Made by a program: the position numbers and the translations under genes
Part shown: in pieces, positions 1 to 9,014 of the stretch
How positions within the stretch are numbered: the first letter of the stretch is position 1
How the letters are laid out: each line of letters starts with the position of its first letter
The notes under the pieces: generated by a model
Databases searched by the model: none
What the model was told of the DNA's origin: nothing
Seen by the model: the letters and a program-made list of their open reading frames with translations, nothing else
NCBI GenBank assembly: GCA_016703765.1
Contig: JADJBL010000006.1
Span: 124,001 to 188,000, forward strand
Reading direction: 5' to 3'
DNA from: Saprospirales bacterium
GTDB taxonomy: Bacteria; Bacteroidota; Bacteroidia; Chitinophagales; Saprospiraceae
DNA length: 64,000 nucleotides

Positions 1-1
1 G

Positions 2-151
2 CCGGTCTGGATTGAAGACCGGGGCGAAGTGATCGCCCCGGTAGAGATTATCGCGGGAAAACGCGTCGGTGTGGAAAGCGCCGGCGAATCCGCTCATTTG
101 GAATGGCGTTTTCGCCTAAAAAACTCGAAATGGACAAGCTTGCCAAGGTGA
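2..151 (+). CDS. C-terminal fragment of an unidentified protein (truncated by window edge)
   Basis: An open frame enters from the left edge and ends at TGA 149-151. It gives 49 residues beginning PVWIEDRGEVIAPVEI and ending NSKWTSLPR. The residue composition (VEII-AGKRVGVES) looks like real protein rather than a shadow frame. It overlaps the start of the next gene by 22 bp, which suggests the two are co-transcribed. I do not recognise the family from this fragment. Confidence 0.45.
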   Translation, partial: PVWIEDRGEVIAPVEIIAGKRVGVESAGESAHLEWRFRLKNSKWTSLPR

Positions 152-1379
152 TGTTTTTCTTCCTTCTCTACCCCCTGCTGGCGCAGGGCCAGGTGCAGGA
201 ACCCGATAACACCTATGTAGAATATATTCGCTCCGTGCAGATCCACCCCAACGGGGTCATGATCGGCTATCCCATCATCGAGTTGTTTTCCAATGCCCAG
301 CTGTTTATTTCCTTCGACGACCTGAGCGACGACGTGAAAAACTATACCTATACCCTCGTTCATTGCGATGCCGATTGGCAACCCTCCGGGCTGACGGAAA
401 ACGAATACATCGACGGGTTCCCCGAAGGTCAGATCAGAGACTTTTCCTTTTCCGCCAATACCCGAACCCCTTTTGTGCACTATTACTTTGCCCTCCCTAA
501 CCAGGACATGGCCCTGACCAAATCTGGCAACTACGTCCTGAAAGTCTTCGAAGACGAAGGAGATGAAATGCTCGTCTTCACGCGCCGTTTTATGGTGGTT
601 GAGCCCGTGCTGCGCATCGCCCCAAGAGTGGTGCGCCCCAGCGTGGTGAGCAAATCGGATACCCATCAGGAAATCGACTTCCTCGTCACCCACAAGGGGA
701 TCGATATCCGAAACCCCTTGATGGAAGTGAAGGCTTCCGTCCTCCAGAACGGCCGCTGGGACAACGCCATCTCAGGGATCATCCCTCAATTCGTGCGTTT
801 TGAGGAAATGAGTTTCGACTACCAAAACCGCATCGTTTTTGAAGCAGGGAAAGAATTCAGAACCCTCGACCTGCGCAGCCTCCGATACCCATCTGGCGAT
901 GTAGCCAACATCGAAGCTTATGACGATGGCATCGATATCGTGTTGGGAAAGGACCTGAAAAGAACTAACCAGGTCTATTTGCAATACCTCGACCTCAACG
1001 GCCAATACGTTATAGAATCGACCGACCTGGGCGACCCTGTGCTCCAGGCGGATTACGCCCGGGTGCTGTTCACCCTGAGCAGCCCCACCGAATTCGAAAA
1101 CGCCGATGTCTTTATCCAGGGCAGTTTTAGCGATTGGCAGCCCAGGCCGGAGTTCAAAATGGCCTATAATTTCCGCATCCAGGCATACGTCGGAGAAATC
1201 CTCCTCAAACAGGGCTTTTACAACTATTATTACGCCGTCGTCCCCCGTAGCCCGGGCCCGCCCGCTATCGAGGACACCGAGGGCAGCTGGTACGAGACCG
1301 AAAACGACTATACCGTCCTGGTCTACTACCGCCCCTTCGGCGAACGCTACGACCGCCTGGTCGCCGCCAGTACTTTTAA
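130..1379 (+). CDS. Type IX secretion system plug protein (DUF5103 family), stop codon apparently lost
   Basis: The product belongs to the DUF5103 family, described as the plug of the T9SS translocon that exports CTD-tagged proteins across the outer membrane. ATG at 130 is preferred over 103 because it gives a clean signal peptide (MDKLAKVMFFFLLYPLLAQGQ-like, positively charged then hydrophobic). The family-typical start (Y-V-E-YIRSVQIHPNG) follows. The body has the expected length of about 416 aa and ends near GERYDRLVAASTF. The frame does not stop there: it runs on into tolC. One more T in the TTTT run at 1374-1377 would place TAA immediately after the final Phe, so a one-base deletion (error or mutation) is the simplest explanation. 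The adhesin, the CHU_C-type protein and possibly the delta-60 protein in this window would be clients of this secretion system. Confidence 0.8.
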
Positions 1380-1423
1380 GGCCTGGCAATGGCTTCTCTT
1401 TAAAAAACGACAGGCGCCCGTCG

Positions 1424-1448
1424 GGGTTGCTGCCGAAGGCAGCAACCC
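1424..1448 (+). terminator. Perfect 11-bp hairpin between plug and tolC genes
   Basis: GGGTTGCTGCC (1424-1434), loop GAA, GGCAGCAACCC (1438-1448) form a perfect stem. No U-tract follows directly, so it may be a weak terminator, an attenuator or an mRNA-stabilising hairpin. Its presence inside the continuous reading frame supports the view that 1380-1545 is really intergenic. Confidence 0.45.
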
Positions 1449-1545
1449 AAAACTCCTTTCATCCATAATTCTTACTCGTTTATATAATTATTTCGTCGTT
1501 TCCCCGAGCCTCCCATACGTTTGTGGGGCAAAAAATGAAATCACC

Positions 1546-2979
1546 ATGCGGGGACAACTCACCATCCTTCTTTTTATCCTTTTAGCCGGTATCGGCATGC
1601 CATTGTCGGGACAGGAACCTTGGTCCCTGCTTAAGTGCGTCGAATACGCCCGGGAGAACAGCCTCATCATGCAGCAATCCGAACTGGGCATCGACCGAGC
1701 GATCATCAACCTCAAACGGCAGGAGAATTCGCGGTACCCCTCCCTGAATGCCAGCACCTCCGGAGGCGCCCAATTGGGCCGGACGATCGATCCGACCACC
1801 AACACCTTCAACAACAGCACTATCTATTTCAATAGCTTCGGCGTCAATGCGGGGATGATCCTCTACAACGGCGGCCGCATCAACCATGCCATTCAACAAG
1901 GCAAATACGACCTGGAAGCCAGCAAACTGGATGCGGATGCCGCTTTCAACTCTATGGCGCTGAGCATCGCGGGCGCCTACCTCCAGATCCTTCTGGGCCA
2001 GGAGCAGGTAGAGAACGCCACCCGGCAGCTCGAACAATCTAACGCCCTGCTCGACCAAACCGACAAACTGGTCAACGCCGGCGTGTTGGCCCAAAACGAG
2101 CGCCTGACCATTTTAGCTCAGGTGGCGCTCAACGAGCAAAACCTGATCATGGCAGAAAATAATTTTGCCTCCAGCTACCTGATCCTTCGCCAATTGCTCG
2201 AGCTCGACCCACTGGAACCCTTTGCTATCGAGCGTCCGGAAATTGCCGTCCCCACCGACGTAAACCCCGATGAGCTCGTTTGGCAGGAAATATATACCGC
2301 AGCACTCGGGACCCAACCCCAGGTCGAGGCCGGGGAAATGCGGATGCTTTCGGCTGAGGAAAGCATCTACCAGGCCCGCTCCCTGGCGCTTCCCACCCTG
2401 GCTGTATTCGGCAATCTCAATACCAACTGGTCCAGCCTCGGCAAAACAGTTGACGGCGCAGAGGTCGAGTTTTTTCCCATCCAGATCAAACAACCCGACG
2501 GCTCCATTACGGTGTTGGAAATCGGACAGGAAGTGCCCAATCTGGTGGACCAGACTTACCCCAGTCAGCTCAACGAAAACTTTGGACAGAGCTTTGGCCT
2601 GAACCTCCAGATCCCGATCTATAATGGTTCGAGCGCCAGGCTGGCCCGGCAGGAAGTGCAGGTCGGGGTGCTGTCGGCCAGGTTGCTCAACGACCAGACC
2701 AAGCAACAACTTCAATCGGACGTACAGTTGGCCGTCAACAACGCGCGCGCAGGCCGGCGTTCCTACGATGCTGCCCAGCGCTCCCTCGAAGCTGCCACCG
2801 CCGCCTTCGGGAATGCCGAAAAACGCTACCAGATCGGAAGCCTGAATACCTACGACTATACCGTGGCCAAGACTACCCTGGATTCGGCCCAGTTGTCGTT
2901 TACCCAGGCCAAGTACCAATATATTTTCGCCCTGAAAGTGATCGATTTTTATCTGGGGCGCCCTCTCGTAATAGAATAA
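1546..2979 (+). CDS. TolC family outer membrane efflux protein
   Basis: This 477-aa protein starts at ATG 1546 with a signal peptide (MRGQLTILLFILLAGIG..LSGQ) and continues WSLLKCVEYARENS, the usual start of the first OEP repeat. Two OEP-type helical/strand repeats can be followed, the second ending near SLNTYDYTVAKTTLDSAQLS and YIFALKVIDFYLGRPL, a classic TolC C-terminus. The length is normal for Bacteroidota TolC-like proteins (about 450-480 aa). It forms the outer membrane channel of a tripartite exporter, with the adaptor gene 34 bp downstream as its likely partner. The frame is continuous with the upstream plug gene only because that gene has lost its stop. I regard them as two separate genes. 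Confidence 0.85.
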   Translation: MRGQLTILLFILLAGIGMPLSGQEPWSLLKCVEYARENSLIMQQSELGIDRAIINLKRQENSRYPSLNASTSGGAQLGRTIDPTTNTFNNSTIYFNSFGVNAGMILYNGGRINHAIQQGKYDLEASKLDADAAFNSMALSIAGAYLQILLGQEQVENATRQLEQSNALLDQTDKLVNAGVLAQNERLTILAQVALNEQNLIMAENNFASSYLILRQLLELDPLEPFAIERPEIAVPTDVNPDELVWQEIYTAALGTQPQVEAGEMRMLSAEESIYQARSLALPTLAVFGNLNTNWSSLGKTVDGAEVEFFPIQIKQPDGSITVLEIGQEVPNLVDQTYPSQLNENFGQSFGLNLQIPIYNGSSARLARQEVQVGVLSARLLNDQTKQQLQSDVQLAVNNARAGRRSYDAAQRSLEAATAAFGNAEKRYQIGSLNTYDYTVAKTTLDSAQLSFTQAKYQYIFALKVIDFYLGRPLVIE

Positions 2980-3013
2980 TTTTATAAAAAACAATTCATA
3001 ATTTTTTGTTGTC

Positions 3014-4422
3014 ATGGCAAAACGAAACCGTTCAAACCTCTGGCTTTATATATTGATTGGTCTAACCGTCGTCGTCATCGGTATTGTAGCGTGGCGCAAC
3101 AATTCCAAGCCAAAAGGAGAAAAAGTATCGATCGAAAAGGTGGAAAAACGCACCATCCGCGAAATGGTCTCCGCCAGCGGAAAAGTATTTCCCGTAACGG
3201 AAGTAAAGATCAGCTCCGACGTATCGGGCGAGGTGGTCGAACTATATGTGGAAGAGGGCGACTCCGTAGTGGTCGGCCAATTGATGGCGCGGATCGACCC
3301 GGATGCCTACCAATCCCAGGTGGAGCGGGGGGTAGCCGGCGTAAATACCGCAAAATCCCAGGCAGCGAATGCACTTTCCTCCGTCGAAACCCTCCGGGCC
3401 CAGCGCGAGCAGGTAGTTGCCCAGCTGAACAACGCCCGGGATATCCATAAGCGCAACGAAAAGCTCCATAAAGAAGGCGTGATCTCGGACGCCGATTTTG
3501 AGAGTTCCCAGTCCAACCTCCTGTCGCTGGAGGCCAATCTCCGCTCGGCAGAAGCATCCATTCGCGCTTCCGAGCAGGGCGCCAAAGCGGCCGAATATTC
3601 GGTGAAAAGCGCCGAAGCGGGGCTTAAGGAATTGCAAACCAGCCTGAAGCGGACCACCCTGTACGCCCCAATGGGCGGCATCGTGTCCATGCTCAACGTC
3701 GAAAAAGGCGAACGGGTAGTGGGCAACGCCCTGATGGCAGGTACCGAGGTGGTGCGGATCGCCAACCTGTATAAAATGGAGGTACAGGTGGAAGTCAGTG
3801 AAAACGACATCCCCCGGGTATCCCTCGGCGACCCCGTCGATATCGAAGTGGACGCCTACATCGGCCGGAAATTCAAAGGGAAAGTGACCCAGATCGCCAA
3901 TTCGGCCAACAACGCCTCTTCCATCGCAGGCGTAGCCCTGACCTCCGATCAGGTGACCAACTTTGTCGTAAAAATCGACATCGACCGCGCATCGTACAAG
4001 GATCTGATCAGCCCCACCAGTCCTATCCCTTCCGCCCCGGCATGTCGGCCTCCGTCGATATCAATACGAATACCCTTGAAAACGTCCTGAGTATTCCGAT
4101 CCAGGCAGTTACGACCCGGGAGAAAAAGGAGATCGAGGGCGGCAAAAAGTCCGAACCGAAAAAAGAGGAAGAAGGGACTCCAGTGCTGACGGCAGACGAA
4201 GAAGCACTGGAAGTGGTCTTCGTCGTAAGCGCCGACACGGTGAAACTCCTGGTGGTCAAAACGGGTATCCAGGACGACAGCTATATCGAACTGTTGTCGG
4301 GCGTAGAAGAAGGAAACGAGGTAGTGACCGAGCCCTATGAGGCGATCGCCCGCAAACTGAAACGGGGAGACAAGGTGATCGTGGTAGATAAAGACGAGTT
4401 GTATAAGGATAAGGAGAAATAA
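3014..4422 (+). CDS. HlyD/RND-type periplasmic efflux adaptor, frameshifted near 4022
   Basis: The protein is a membrane-fusion adaptor that links an inner-membrane transporter to TolC. It has an N-terminal membrane anchor (LWLYILIGLTVVVIGIVAW), a biotinyl-lipoyl half motif (SGKVFPVTEVKISSDVSGEV), a long coiled-coil hairpin (about residues 85-215), the second lipoyl half and a beta-barrel. The first frame ends prematurely at 4090. The correct C-terminus (YPFRPGMSASVDINTNTLENV onward, ending at 4422) lies in the next frame. Restoring one base at about 4022-4024 joins the two into roughly 469 aa, the normal family length. No MacB-like or RND pump gene follows: the next gene is a thiol-disulfide protein, so the pump partner must lie elsewhere. 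Confidence 0.8.
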
Positions 4423-4470
4423 AGCCGGGTGACAGATTGAACCATATGCATACCTTATTTGTATTTAGTT

Positions 4471-4478
4471 TAATTTTG
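4471..4478 (+). promoter_or_regulatory. Candidate Bacteroidota -7 element (TAATTTTG)
   Basis: TAATTTTG matches the Bacteroidota -7 consensus TAnnTTTG and lies 42 bp before the ATG at 4521. No clear TTG/TTTG -33 element sits at the usual 19-21 bp spacing, so support is modest. Confidence 0.3.
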
Positions 4479-4520
4479 AGTCCGCTGAAACTACTCTTTG
4501 TTAAACTGAAAACATAACCT

Positions 4521-4934
4521 ATGTATCCGCCTGATCTCGTTGCACCCATGGCCAAGGATTTGACCGATATCGGCTTTCAAAGCCTGGCTTCCTCTAAAGA
4601 TGTTGATGAAGTATTGAATAAACCGGAGGGAACCATCCTGGTGATGGTCAATTCGGTTTGCGGTTGCGCGGCCGGCTCGGCTCGCCCCGGTGTGAAAATG
4701 TCTCTGATGGGAGACAAGCGCCCTGAAAAGTTGGTCACTGTATTTGCCGGCGTCGATATGGAAGCTACTTCCCGCGCCCGGGAATATATGCTGCCCTATC
4801 CGCCTTCTTCTCCCGCCGTGGCTTTGTTCAAGGACGGGAAGCTGGTTCACTTTCTCGAGCGCCATCACATCGAAGGCCGCTCGGCGCCGATGATCGCAGA
4901 AAACCTGAGATTGGCTTTCGACAGATACTGCTGA
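4521..4934 (+). CDS. BrxA/BrxB family bacilliredoxin
   Basis: This 137-aa protein contains the family signature N-S-V-C-G-C-A-A-G-x-A-R-P-G (about residues 51-64), with the CGC motif that replaces the thioredoxin CxxC. Bacilliredoxins remove bacillithiol from mixed disulfides on proteins after oxidative stress. They act in the cytoplasm, and no signal peptide is seen here. Length and the C-terminal ERHHIEGRSAPMIAENL segment match the family. ATG 4521 is used; ATG 4548 is an alternative start nine codons later. The gene stands alone between the efflux adaptor gene and a bidirectional terminator. Confidence 0.85.
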   Translation: MYPPDLVAPMAKDLTDIGFQSLASSKDVDEVLNKPEGTILVMVNSVCGCAAGSARPGVKMSLMGDKRPEKLVTVFAGVDMEATSRAREYMLPYPPSSPAVALFKDGKLVHFLERHHIEGRSAPMIAENLRLAFDRYC

Positions 4935-4952
4935 TCATTTCGTGGTAATAAA

Positions 4953-4990
4953 AAAGAAGGGTCCCGGACTTTTGCCCGGGACCCTTCTTT
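4953..4990. terminator. Bidirectional rho-independent terminator
   Basis: AAAGAAGGGTCCCGG (4953-4967) pairs perfectly with CCGGGACCCTTCTTT (4976-4990). A-rich and T-rich flanks let it end both the bacilliredoxin gene (+) and the PBP1A gene (-). Confidence 0.9.
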
Positions 4991-5007
4991 TTATCTAAAA
5001 ATGGTTC

Positions 5008-7374
5008 CTATTGATTTGCGGTCACAGTTACCTCCGGTGCGGCAACAGCAGGCTCAGGGCTCGCAGCCGGGTCGCCGACCTGTATGGCCGGAGCAGTCGG
5101 CGCCGAAGGCCGGTTGGGGCACTTGAGCGCGTCCAGCACCTCCTGTGAGGGTTTTGGGAATTTGGCCTGGGTTATGGCGTTGAAGTCCTTGTTGTTATTG
5201 AGTTTTTTGAGGAACAACGCGTAGATCGGCAAGGCCATGTTGGCGCCCTGACCTAATTCGATGGTCCGGAAGCGAACGCCCGGAGATTCGGCGCCGACCC
5301 AAACGCCGGCCACCAGTTCGGGGTTGTACCCGATAAACCAGCCGTCGCTATGGTTTTGGCTCGTTCCCGTCTTGCCTGCGAGGTCGTTTTTCAAGACGTA
5401 GCGATAGCGCAGGCGGCGGCCCGTGCCACGGTCGATAGCGGCCTTGAGCATCTGGGTGATCATGTCGGCCTCGTTTTGGGTTAACACCTGCTCCCATTCA
5501 CAAGGATCTACGGCGTTTTCAAAATCGGCCAGCACTTCGCCCTCCTGAGTTTCAATCCGTTGGATATAATTGAATTCAGGACGGACACCCCTGTTAGCGA
5601 AAACGCTGTACACCTTGACCATGTCGAGCAGGGATGCGTCGATGGCGCCCAGCGCGATGGAGGGCACTCCCTGCACCTGGCCGGAGATCCCCAGCTTCAT
5701 AGCCAGCTCGGCTACTGCCTTGGGTCGGGCCCGCATCGCCAGGCTGACCGTGACGGTATTTACCGAATTGATCAGGCCTCCTTCCATGGAATAATAACCG
5801 CCGTATTTTTCATCCGAATTCTTAGGCTGCCAGTTCTCGTATTGCGAGTAGGTGCGCAGGACGTTGGCTGTATAACTGCACGGGGCGATGCCGGCCTGAA
5901 TAGCCTTGGCATAGACGATCGGTTTGAAGGTCGAGCCCACCGAACGCCTGGACCTCACGTGGTCGTATTGGAAGTATCGGTGGTCGATGCCGCCCACCCA
6001 GGCTTTCACGGCGCCGGTTTCCGGATCGGCGGCCAGGAAGCCGGCATTGAGCAGGCCGAGGTAGTATTTGATGGAGTCCATCGGGCTCATCATTTTCGTC
6101 TCGCTCTTCTTGTCCCAGCTGAACACGTTCATTTCGACCGGGATGCGGAGGAGGGAGTCGATCTGTTCTTCGCACAAGCCCTGTTCCAGGTATCTGCGGT
6201 AGCGCTCCGAATTATAGATGGCAACGTCCAGTGTCTGTTGTGTCTCCCAGGGGTCGCCCCCTTTGAGGTGTCTGGTAAATTCTTTTTGCAATTCGCGGAT
6301 GTGCTCGTTCATGGCCTCTTCGGCATATCGCTGCATGACCGGATCGATGGAAGTATAAATCTTCAAGCCATCGGTATAGAGGTTGTAAGACATGCCGTTG
6401 GGTTTGCGCAGGTCTTTGAGAATCTCTTTGAGTTCCAGCCTCAGGTGCTCGCGAAAGTGGGTCGCCGGGCCGCCGTTGGTATTCAGCGGGGTGTATTCCA
6501 GGCAGATGGGTTCCTGCAGGAGGGAGTCGGCCAGTTTTTGGGCGATGTATTCCCTTTTGGCCATTTGCTGCAAAACCCAGTTGCGGCGCTGCAGGGAGCG
6601 CTCGGGGTGGGCCACCGGGTTGAAAGAGGTAGTAGCCTTGAGCATAGCGACCAATACGGCCGATTGCTCCGGTAAGAGCTGGTCGGGGGTAGTATGGAAA
6701 AACCGGTGTGCGGCTACCTTCACCCCGTAAGTGTTTTCGCTGAAAGGAACCGTATTGAGGTAGAGTTCGAGGATCTTTTCCTTGGAATAAAGTTGCTCCA
6801 GGCGCACGGCGATGAGCACCTCCCGGAGTTTGTTGATAACCAAAGAGGCTTTGCCGAAATCTTCTCTCGGATACAGGTTTTTAGCTAATTGCTGGCTGAG
6901 GGTACTGCCGCCACCGGAAGAGTGGTCGCGTTGGATCATGGTTTTGAAAGCCACCCGTCCCCAGGAGCGAAAGTCGATCCCGTTGTGTTCGAAAAAACGG
7001 GCATCTTCGGTGGCCACCAGTGCATTAACCAGGCTGGGGTTGATTTGGTCATACCGCACGTCGCTGCGGTTTTCGAAATAATAGCGGCCCAACAGGGTGC
7101 TGTCGGAAGCGTAGACTTCGGAGGCGAGAAAATGGCTTATACTTCCCAGATCTTTGCTGGTCGGAAGCTTTCCAAAGGCGCCCAATTGAACGCTGAGCAC
7201 CAGAACCAGGACGGCCATAAAACCGATCATGCCCAGGATGCCTGAAACGATAAAGCTCCTATAAAGCCAGGGGTGGTTTGTACGGAAACGCTGCCAGAGG
7301 CCCAAAGCCTCCTGGTAGCCCATTTCCAGGGGATTGAAGATTTCTTTGAGAGGATTTTTTGGGATGAGTTCCAT
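5008..7374 (-). CDS. Penicillin-binding protein 1A (bifunctional transglycosylase/transpeptidase)
   Basis: This 788-aa class A PBP polymerises and crosslinks peptidoglycan in the periplasm. It has a cytoplasmic N-terminus and one TM helix (about residues 40-66). A GT51 transglycosylase domain follows, with catalytic Glu123 in EDARFFEHNGID and the motif GGGSTLSQQLAKNLYPRE. The penicillin-binding transpeptidase domain has S481-T-F-K484 (SxxK), S-V-N (SxN, about 539) and KTGTSQN (KTG, about 660). The C-terminal tail is Pro/Ala-rich and low in complexity. All catalytic motifs are intact. It is transcribed alone toward the shared terminator at 4953-4990. Confidence 0.93.
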   Translation of the reverse strand: MELIPKNPLKEIFNPLEMGYQEALGLWQRFRTNHPWLYRSFIVSGILGMIGFMAVLVLVLSVQLGAFGKLPTSKDLGSISHFLASEVYASDSTLLGRYYFENRSDVRYDQINPSLVNALVATEDARFFEHNGIDFRSWGRVAFKTMIQRDHSSGGGSTLSQQLAKNLYPREDFGKASLVINKLREVLIAVRLEQLYSKEKILELYLNTVPFSENTYGVKVAAHRFFHTTPDQLLPEQSAVLVAMLKATTSFNPVAHPERSLQRRNWVLQQMAKREYIAQKLADSLLQEPICLEYTPLNTNGGPATHFREHLRLELKEILKDLRKPNGMSYNLYTDGLKIYTSIDPVMQRYAEEAMNEHIRELQKEFTRHLKGGDPWETQQTLDVAIYNSERYRRYLEQGLCEEQIDSLLRIPVEMNVFSWDKKSETKMMSPMDSIKYYLGLLNAGFLAADPETGAVKAWVGGIDHRYFQYDHVRSRRSVGSTFKPIVYAKAIQAGIAPCSYTANVLRTYSQYENWQPKNSDEKYGGYYSMEGGLINSVNTVTVSLAMRARPKAVAELAMKLGISGQVQGVPSIALGAIDASLLDMVKVYSVFANRGVRPEFNYIQRIETQEGEVLADFENAVDPCEWEQVLTQNEADMITQMLKAAIDRGTGRRLRYRYVLKNDLAGKTGTSQNHSDGWFIGYNPELVAGVWVGAESPGVRFRTIELGQGANMALPIYALFLKKLNNNKDFNAITQAKFPKPSQEVLDALKCPNRPSAPTAPAIQVGDPAASPEPAVAAPEVTVTANQ

Positions 7375-7563
7375 GGGATTTGTGTGATTTGAATATGTTC
7401 GTCTGTTATGACTTTTTAAGGGGAGATGAGTAACATATTCCCTACTTCAAAACACGGGAATAGGTGAAATAAATCCATTAAAAGTCGATCCTTAACTTCT
7501 CTATAACATAAAAGGGAAAAATTGGCAATGCAGGCGACAAAGTGGCGGTGGTGGAAATATTGT

Positions 7564-7571
7564 TATTTTTG
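7564..7571 (+). promoter_or_regulatory. Candidate -7 element (TATTTTTG)
   Basis: TATTTTTG fits TAnnTTTG exactly and lies 22 bp upstream of the cytochrome c start at 7593, implying a very short leader. No convincing -33 element was found. Confidence 0.35.
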
Positions 7572-7592
7572 CGAAATTCCTTAACGATCGCT

Positions 7593-7889
7593 ATGAGATA
7601 CCTGTCGCTCGCCTTTGTTTTACTGGGGTTTTTATATGCCTGTTCCCAGATCCCCGAGGCCGATGGCCACGAGATCTACAAGACCTATTGCGTGAGCTGC
7701 CACGGAGCAAAAGGGAATATGGGCGGAAACGGCGCCTTCGACCTTTCGGCATCGGCGCTGGGCCTCGAAGAAAGAGTCCGGGTGATCCATACCGGGCGCA
7801 ATACCATGACCTCTTTTAAGGCACTTTTGAGCCCGGAGCAGATCCGCGCCGTAGCAGAATATACTTTGGAGTTAAAGCAAAACCAATAA
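7593..7889 (+). CDS. Monohaem cytochrome c lipoprotein
   Basis: The 98-aa product begins MRYLSLAFVLLGFLYAC, a lipoprotein signal with the lipobox L-Y-A-C, so it should be tethered to the envelope. CVSCH is the single CxxCH haem-attachment motif, followed by HGAKGN, and the Met in TMTSFKALLS is the probable sixth ligand. This is a small class I cytochrome c (cbb3-CcoP-like fold) that carries electrons in the periplasm. ATG 7593 is chosen because the longer upstream frame places non-signal residues before the lipobox. The start of anmK is 11 bp downstream, so the two may share a transcript, although no functional link is obvious. Confidence 0.85.
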   Translation: MRYLSLAFVLLGFLYACSQIPEADGHEIYKTYCVSCHGAKGNMGGNGAFDLSASALGLEERVRVIHTGRNTMTSFKALLSPEQIRAVAEYTLELKQNQ

Positions 7890-7900
7890 CGGATTTCAAC

Positions 7901-9004
7901 ATGGAAAACGGCGCCTGGTACGAAGGTCTCGGATTGATGTCGGGCAGCTCACTGGATGGGCTGGACATTGCCTGGTGCCGATTCCGGATCGATCCCAACA
8001 GCGATGCCGTGGTGGAGGAATGGGAGTTGAAGGCTGCGGAGACCTTGCCTATCCCAGAGGATTGGAAAAAGAGGCTCCGGGACCTGCCGGAAGGCAGCGC
8101 CCGGGATCTCGCCCTGGCGCACGGCGAGTTGGGGCGTCTCTGGGGCATGCAATGCCTGGATTTCATGAAGAGGCACGGCTGCAAACCCGGCTTTATCGCC
8201 TCCCACGGCCATACGATCTTTCATTGGCCCGAAAAGGGAGTGAGCACGCAGATCGGATCGGGGGCGGCGCTGGCAGCCGCAAGCGGAGTTCAGGTGGTTT
8301 GCGATTTCCGCAGCGCCGATGTGGCTCTGGGAGGGCAGGGGGCGCCCGTGGCGCCGCTTGCCGACCGCTACCTCTTCCCCGGATACGATTTTTACCTGAA
8401 TATCGGAGGCATTGCCAATATCAGTTTTCGGAAAAACGGGACATGGACCGCCTTCGACCTCGGTCCCGCCAACCAGGTGCTGAATGAACTGTCTTCAGAA
8501 GCGGGCATGGAATTCGACCGGGGTGGACGGATGGCCGCCGCAGGAAAACCCGACCAGGGCCTGCTCGATCAGCTGAATGCCTTGCCTTTTTTCCGGCAAG
8601 CGCCCCCCAAATCGCTCGACAACGGGTGGGTGCGCAGGGAGGTTTTACCCCTCTATCGGAATAAAAATATCCCTCTGACCGACCGGCTCTGCACGGCGGT
8701 AGAACAACTGGCGTTTCAAACCGCCCGCGCCCTGCGCGAGTGGGGGCCGGAGCCGAATGGGCCTGTTCGCCTGTTCGCCAGCGGGGGAGGGGCCTACAAC
8801 GATTTTTTGATCGAACGAATCCAATCTCATATTTCGACCATTGGAAAGGCAGCCGTTTTTCTCCCCGACCGTATGGTGATCGAGTTCAAGGAAGCGCTCC
8901 TCATGGGCCTGATGGGCGCATTCCGCCTGGCCGGCCTGCCCAATTGCATGGCGGAGGTGACGGGGGCGAGCAGGGATTCCGTGGGGGGAGCGGTTTATCT
9001 ATAA
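7901..9004 (+). CDS. anmK: Anhydro-N-acetylmuramic acid kinase
   Basis: AnmK phosphorylates and opens 1,6-anhydro-MurNAc released during cell-wall turnover, giving MurNAc-6-phosphate for recycling. The 367-aa protein opens with GLMSGSSLDGLDIA, the phosphate-1 loop of the ASKHA-fold family, and has the conserved SHGHTIFHWP, RSADVALGGQGAPVAPLAD, NIGGIANIS, FDLGPAN and ASGGGAYNDFL segments. Length matches the family (about 360-380 aa). A PBP1A gene nearby is transcribed from the opposite strand, so the cell-wall link is one of theme only. Confidence 0.95.
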   Translation: MENGAWYEGLGLMSGSSLDGLDIAWCRFRIDPNSDAVVEEWELKAAETLPIPEDWKKRLRDLPEGSARDLALAHGELGRLWGMQCLDFMKRHGCKPGFIASHGHTIFHWPEKGVSTQIGSGAALAAASGVQVVCDFRSADVALGGQGAPVAPLADRYLFPGYDFYLNIGGIANISFRKNGTWTAFDLGPANQVLNELSSEAGMEFDRGGRMAAAGKPDQGLLDQLNALPFFRQAPPKSLDNGWVRREVLPLYRNKNIPLTDRLCTAVEQLAFQTARALREWGPEPNGPVRLFASGGGAYNDFLIERIQSHISTIGKAAVFLPDRMVIEFKEALLMGLMGAFRLAGLPNCMAEVTGASRDSVGGAVYL

Positions 9005-9014
9005 AAACTAGAAA

